A DNA stretch of 25,405 bases from an uncultured Mailhella sp. (GTDB lineage: Bacteria > Desulfobacterota > Desulfovibrionia > Desulfovibrionales > Desulfovibrionaceae), in contig CAJTMS010000017.1 of assembly GCA_910577155.1 (NCBI GenBank), forward strand, positions 1 to 25,405, written 5' to 3'. The notes under the pieces are model-generated. The model did not search any database and was not told the origin of the DNA. It saw only the letters and a list, made by a program, of their open reading frames with translations. How positions within the stretch are numbered: position 1 is the stretch's first letter; every line of letters starts with the position of its first letter. A program made the position numbers and the translations under genes. Positions 22,365 to 25,405 of the stretch are shown piece by piece.

Positions 22365-24011
22365 ATGCGTGATATGCAAGTTTTAAAAGAAGCGTTGGAA
22401 GCCATTGTTAAAGAAAAAGGTTGGGAATGGCCTGAAAAGGCTGTGATTGAGCTTCCAAAAGATACAAAACACGGCGATTTGGCAACCAATATTGCCATGA
22501 CGCTTGCGAAAACGTGTAAAAAAGCCCCGCGCGATCTTGCAGGGGAAATTAGTACAGAACTGCAGAAACAGGAATATATTAAAAACGTTGAGATTGCGGG
22601 ACCCGGTTTTATCAATGTGACCTATAAGCCTGCGTTTTGGCATGAACAAGTTTTGCTTATGGAAGAAGCCAAAGATACATTTGGCTCTTTACAATATGGT
22701 AATCACAGACGGATCAATGTGGAATATGTTTCAGCTAACCCAACGGGGCCTTTGCATATAGGGCATGGGCGCGGTGCGGCTGTTGGAGATAGTATTGCCC
22801 GGATTTTGCGTTTTGCAGGGTATGATGTCAATACGGAATACTATATTAATGATGCAGGACTGCAAATGCGTATTCTTGGGCTTTCCACGTGGCTGAGAAT
22901 GCAGGACCTTTGCCGCATGCCGGTGACATACCCTGAAGATTATTATAAAGGTGAATATATTATCGATATTGCAAAGGAAATGCTGGAGAAAGACCCCAAG
23001 CTTCCCACCTATGCGGATGCGGAAAACCGTTGTTATGAATATGCCATGAATACCATTTTGAATGGCATTAAAAAAGATTTGAATGATTTTAGGGTGGAAC
23101 ATCAGGTTTGGTTTTCAGAGGCAAGTCTTGTCAATGCCGGAAAAGTTGAAAAAACGCTGCAGGATCTGAAAGAACGCGGCTATGCCTATGAGCAGGATAA
23201 TGCATTGTGGTTTAAATCAACCTTGTTCGGTGATGATAAAGATCGGGTTCTGCGGAAAAGTGATGGATTTTTAACCTATTTTGCATCTGATATTGCCTAT
23301 CATGCAGATAAATTTAACCGTGGTTTTGATGAGCTTGTTGATGTGTGGGGAGCGGATCACCATGGCTATGTCCCCCGTGTTGCAGCGGCTATCGAAACCC
23401 TTGGCAGAAACCCAAAAGAAGATTTTTCTGTTATTCTTATTCAATTAGTAAACTTGCTCCGCGCCGGCGAACCGGTTGCGATGTCAACCCGTTCCGGAGA
23501 ATTTATTACTCTGAGAGAAGTGCTTGATGAGGTTGGCGTTGATGCTGCCCGTTTTATGTTTCTTTCCAGAAAAAGCGATCAGCCCCTTGATTTTGATTTG
23601 GATTTGGTAAAACAGCGGAATTTGGAAAATCCTGTTTACTATGTGCAGTATGCCCATGCCCGGATTAAAACCTTGCTGCGCAGGGGAGAAGAAAATGGGC
23701 ATAAACTTGAGGAGAAAACAAGTTTGGACCTGCTTGCCTTTTTGACTGACAGCGCTGATATCGGACTTATTCGTTCCGCACTGCATTTTGAAGAAGCGGT
23801 GCTTGATGCTGCCAGAGCAAAAGCCGTGCATATCATCAGTTTTTATCTTATGGATTTGGCAGGTAAATTCCATAGTTATTATGCAAATACGCCGGTTTTG
23901 AGCGGCGATGAAAAAATGATAAAGGCACGTTTGGCTTTGCTCCGCGTTGTGGCGACTGTTCTTTCTAATGGCTTGAATTTGCTGGGTGTTTCAGCACCGG
24001 AAACAATGTAA
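22365..24011 (+). CDS. argS: Arginyl-tRNA synthetase
   Basis: 548 residues, a normal length. It charges tRNA-Arg with arginine. The N-terminal tRNA D-loop-binding domain (1-about 90, with TKHGDLATNIAM and GPGFINV) is followed by the class I core with ANPTGPLHIGHGRGAAVGD (HIGH at 131-134), YINDAG, SDIAYHADKF, WGADHHGYV and the KMSKS-equivalent AMSTRSGEFITL. The C-terminal DALR anticodon-binding domain runs to LLGVSAPETM. AAAGG lies 8 nt before the ATG. It is followed by the SPOR gene after 13 nt. Confidence 0.97.
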   Translation: MRDMQVLKEALEAIVKEKGWEWPEKAVIELPKDTKHGDLATNIAMTLAKTCKKAPRDLAGEISTELQKQEYIKNVEIAGPGFINVTYKPAFWHEQVLLMEEAKDTFGSLQYGNHRRINVEYVSANPTGPLHIGHGRGAAVGDSIARILRFAGYDVNTEYYINDAGLQMRILGLSTWLRMQDLCRMPVTYPEDYYKGEYIIDIAKEMLEKDPKLPTYADAENRCYEYAMNTILNGIKKDLNDFRVEHQVWFSEASLVNAGKVEKTLQDLKERGYAYEQDNALWFKSTLFGDDKDRVLRKSDGFLTYFASDIAYHADKFNRGFDELVDVWGADHHGYVPRVAAAIETLGRNPKEDFSVILIQLVNLLRAGEPVAMSTRSGEFITLREVLDEVGVDAARFMFLSRKSDQPLDFDLDLVKQRNLENPVYYVQYAHARIKTLLRRGEENGHKLEEKTSLDLLAFLTDSADIGLIRSALHFEEAVLDAARAKAVHIISFYLMDLAGKFHSYYANTPVLSGDEKMIKARLALLRVVATVLSNGLNLLGVSAPETM

Positions 24012-24024
24012 GAAGGAACAAAAC

Positions 24025-24852
24025 GTGGCGCGTCCTAATTACCGAATTTCTCCTGAAAGTAAAAAAAATAATCCTTTTTTTGAAAGTGTCCGAAAATTAT
24101 TGGCTTCTAAAGAACAAAAGGAGCAGGAAGATACTCAGGAAGAGGAAATGGAAGACGGTTTTGTAAAAACAAAACCTCGTGAAGTATTATATGCTGAACA
24201 GGAAGAGGCTGAGGAAAATCAGCAAGAAGAAAAAGATTCTGTAAAGGAAGGAATTGTTTTAACGACATCTGCCTGCATCACCGCTTTTGTAACCATTGCT
24301 GCCATGATTGGTTTTGCCTTTATATTCGGGCTTATTATCGGCAAAGGCATGACCCCTGCCGTGCAAAAAGACGAGCCGATACCCTTGACTGCAGCGAAGC
24401 AGGAAGAAAAAGTACAAAACGTTCTTCCAAAAGAAGAATTGCAGTTTATGACGTCTTTAAAAACTGAGCCTGAAAAGAAAACCGCAGAAGAAATCCTTGC
24501 AGAGGAAAAGGCTGAGAAAAAGGCAAATGAAGAGCGCATAAAAGCGCAGGAAGAAGCACAGAAACAGGCTGAAAAAAATGCAGAAGCATTAGCCTCCGTC
24601 AATAAAAAATTTGATTATGATATCCGTGTTGCAGCGTTTCGAAATGAAAAACAGGCTGATGATTTACGGTTAAAATTGGAGACAGACGGTTTTAGAACAA
24701 AGAAAGACGTCAAAAAAGATGCGAAAGGGAGTTGGTTTTTCATCCATGTTCTTTTAATTGGTACGGAAGACCGCTTGGAAGAAAGCCGTGAGCGCTTTAA
24801 AAAATTTGGTATACGTGATACAATTATTGAGAATAAAGTTGAAGTAAAATAA
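24025..24852 (+). CDS. SPOR-domain membrane protein
   Basis: 275 residues from GTG 24025, chosen because AGAAGGA lies 7 nt upstream; the frame is open further up but only into argS. The layout is a cytoplasmic acidic N-terminus (1-about 70), one membrane helix (about 75-105: TSACITAFVTIAAMIGFAFI and on), a long Lys/Glu/Ala-rich periplasmic coiled coil (about 140-190) and a C-terminal SPOR domain (about 192-275: YDIRVAAFRNEKQADDLRLK, GSWFFIHVLLIG, IRDTIIENKVEV). SPOR domains bind denuded glycan strands at division septa, so a cell-division or wall role is likely (FtsN/DedD-like layout), but no specific name is justified. The biotin ligase gene starts at the base after its stop. Confidence 0.87.
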   Translation: MARPNYRISPESKKNNPFFESVRKLLASKEQKEQEDTQEEEMEDGFVKTKPREVLYAEQEEAEENQQEEKDSVKEGIVLTTSACITAFVTIAAMIGFAFIFGLIIGKGMTPAVQKDEPIPLTAAKQEEKVQNVLPKEELQFMTSLKTEPEKKTAEEILAEEKAEKKANEERIKAQEEAQKQAEKNAEALASVNKKFDYDIRVAAFRNEKQADDLRLKLETDGFRTKKDVKKDAKGSWFFIHVLLIGTEDRLEESRERFKKFGIRDTIIENKVEVK

Positions 24853-25405
24853 ATGGATACACAAAAGAATACAAAAGCATTATGTTTTTTTGAGCAAGGT
24901 TTTGTACAAAAGCATAATGCTTTTTTTTCATTAAAAGAGGCGCAGGAGCAGGGGACAGAACAGGAGATTTTTTGGGCTGTTCCCACAAACCTTGCGTCTG
25001 ATGTTTATGTTTTTGACAGTATAACAAGTACTCTTGATAAAGCCCATGAACTTTCCGGGCAAAGACAAATGCATGTATTGACAACGCTTATTTGTCAAAA
25101 TCAGCTCTCCGGACGCGGGCAATTGCGAAGAAAATGGGAATCATTGCAAAATAATCTCTACACGGCAATTTTTTTACCAAATGCCTATCCTTTTAATACG
25201 GAAGCAGCAGCCCCCGCTTTTGGGGCTGTTGTTGCTCAAGCCTTGGAAAAATTGGGATTTTGTGTGGAGCTCAAATGGCCTAATGACCTCGTGCAAAAAA
25301 GCGGGCATGGGTATGAAAAAGTAGGGGGAATACTGCTTGAAGAGAGAAACGGTTTTCTTGTGGCAGGCATGGGAATAAATGTATTTTCCGCGCCGAATAA
25401 GGATT
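24853..25405 (+). CDS. birA: Biotin-[acetyl-CoA carboxylase] ligase, 5' part
   Basis: 184 codons to the window edge, with no stop. Family motifs: VFDSITSTLDKAHE (substrate entry), LICQNQLSGRGQLRRKWES (biotin/AMP loop, GRGxxxRxW), NLYTAIFLP, LKWPNDLVQ (catalytic Lys/Asn) and EKVGGILLEE followed by VAGMGINV. The enzyme makes biotinyl-AMP and attaches biotin to carboxyl-carrier proteins. There is no typical N-terminal DNA-binding domain: only about 50 residues precede the catalytic domain and show no clear helix-turn-helix, so it is probably a pure ligase and not the repressor type. The ATG begins directly after the SPOR gene stop. Confidence 0.9.
   Translation, partial: MDTQKNTKALCFFEQGFVQKHNAFFSLKEAQEQGTEQEIFWAVPTNLASDVYVFDSITSTLDKAHELSGQRQMHVLTTLICQNQLSGRGQLRRKWESLQNNLYTAIFLPNAYPFNTEAAAPAFGAVVAQALEKLGFCVELKWPNDLVQKSGHGYEKVGGILLEERNGFLVAGMGINVFSAPNKD

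Overview
The window most resembles a low-GC member of the Desulfovibrionaceae or a close relative. The pointers are a split-Soret cytochrome c (a family known mainly from Desulfovibrio), an AhbC-type radical SAM enzyme of the siroheme-dependent haem pathway used by sulfate reducers, and a complete nadC-nadA-nadB set. The genus cannot be fixed from this sequence alone. No tRNA, rRNA or CRISPR array was seen.

Positions 1-6120 are an AT-rich accessory island. It starts with a decayed IS30-family element (137-1182). Next come a surface-glycan type cassette on the plus strand (1289-4977: a GT-B-like protein of unknown activity, a 50-codon gene fragment, a radical SAM/SPASM protein lacking the usual CX3CX2C motif, a SAM methyltransferase and a GT2 glycosyltransferase) and an apparently intact IS630-family element (5003-6066). 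A nearly identical inverted repeat of at least 55 bp lies at both edges (1-55 and 6064-6118).

Positions 6180-9972 are minus-strand housekeeping genes: ahbC, then an mgtE-type Mg transporter followed 14 nt later by a DUF368 protein (a candidate undecaprenyl-phosphate translocase). Divergent from mgtE is the nadC-nadA-nadB operon (10125-13732), which makes quinolinate and nicotinate mononucleotide from aspartate and ends at a rho-independent terminator. The split-Soret cytochrome gene (13988-14821) follows as its own unit, with a Tat-like signal, a clear terminator and a Rex-like dyad upstream. The 626-bp gap after it holds a roughly 208-bp MITE-like sequence whose ends match those of the IS630 element.

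Positions 15360-21479 form one tightly packed phosphate module: pstS-pstC-pstA-pstB-phoU, a PhoB-like regulator and a PhoR-like kinase, preceded by phased TTTTACA repeats that look like a Pho box. The PstS-like protein has its two binding-domain halves in swapped order compared with classical PstS. The window ends with pgeF (minus strand), argS with a good promoter, a membrane-anchored SPOR protein, and the 5' part of a biotin-protein ligase gene cut by the window edge.
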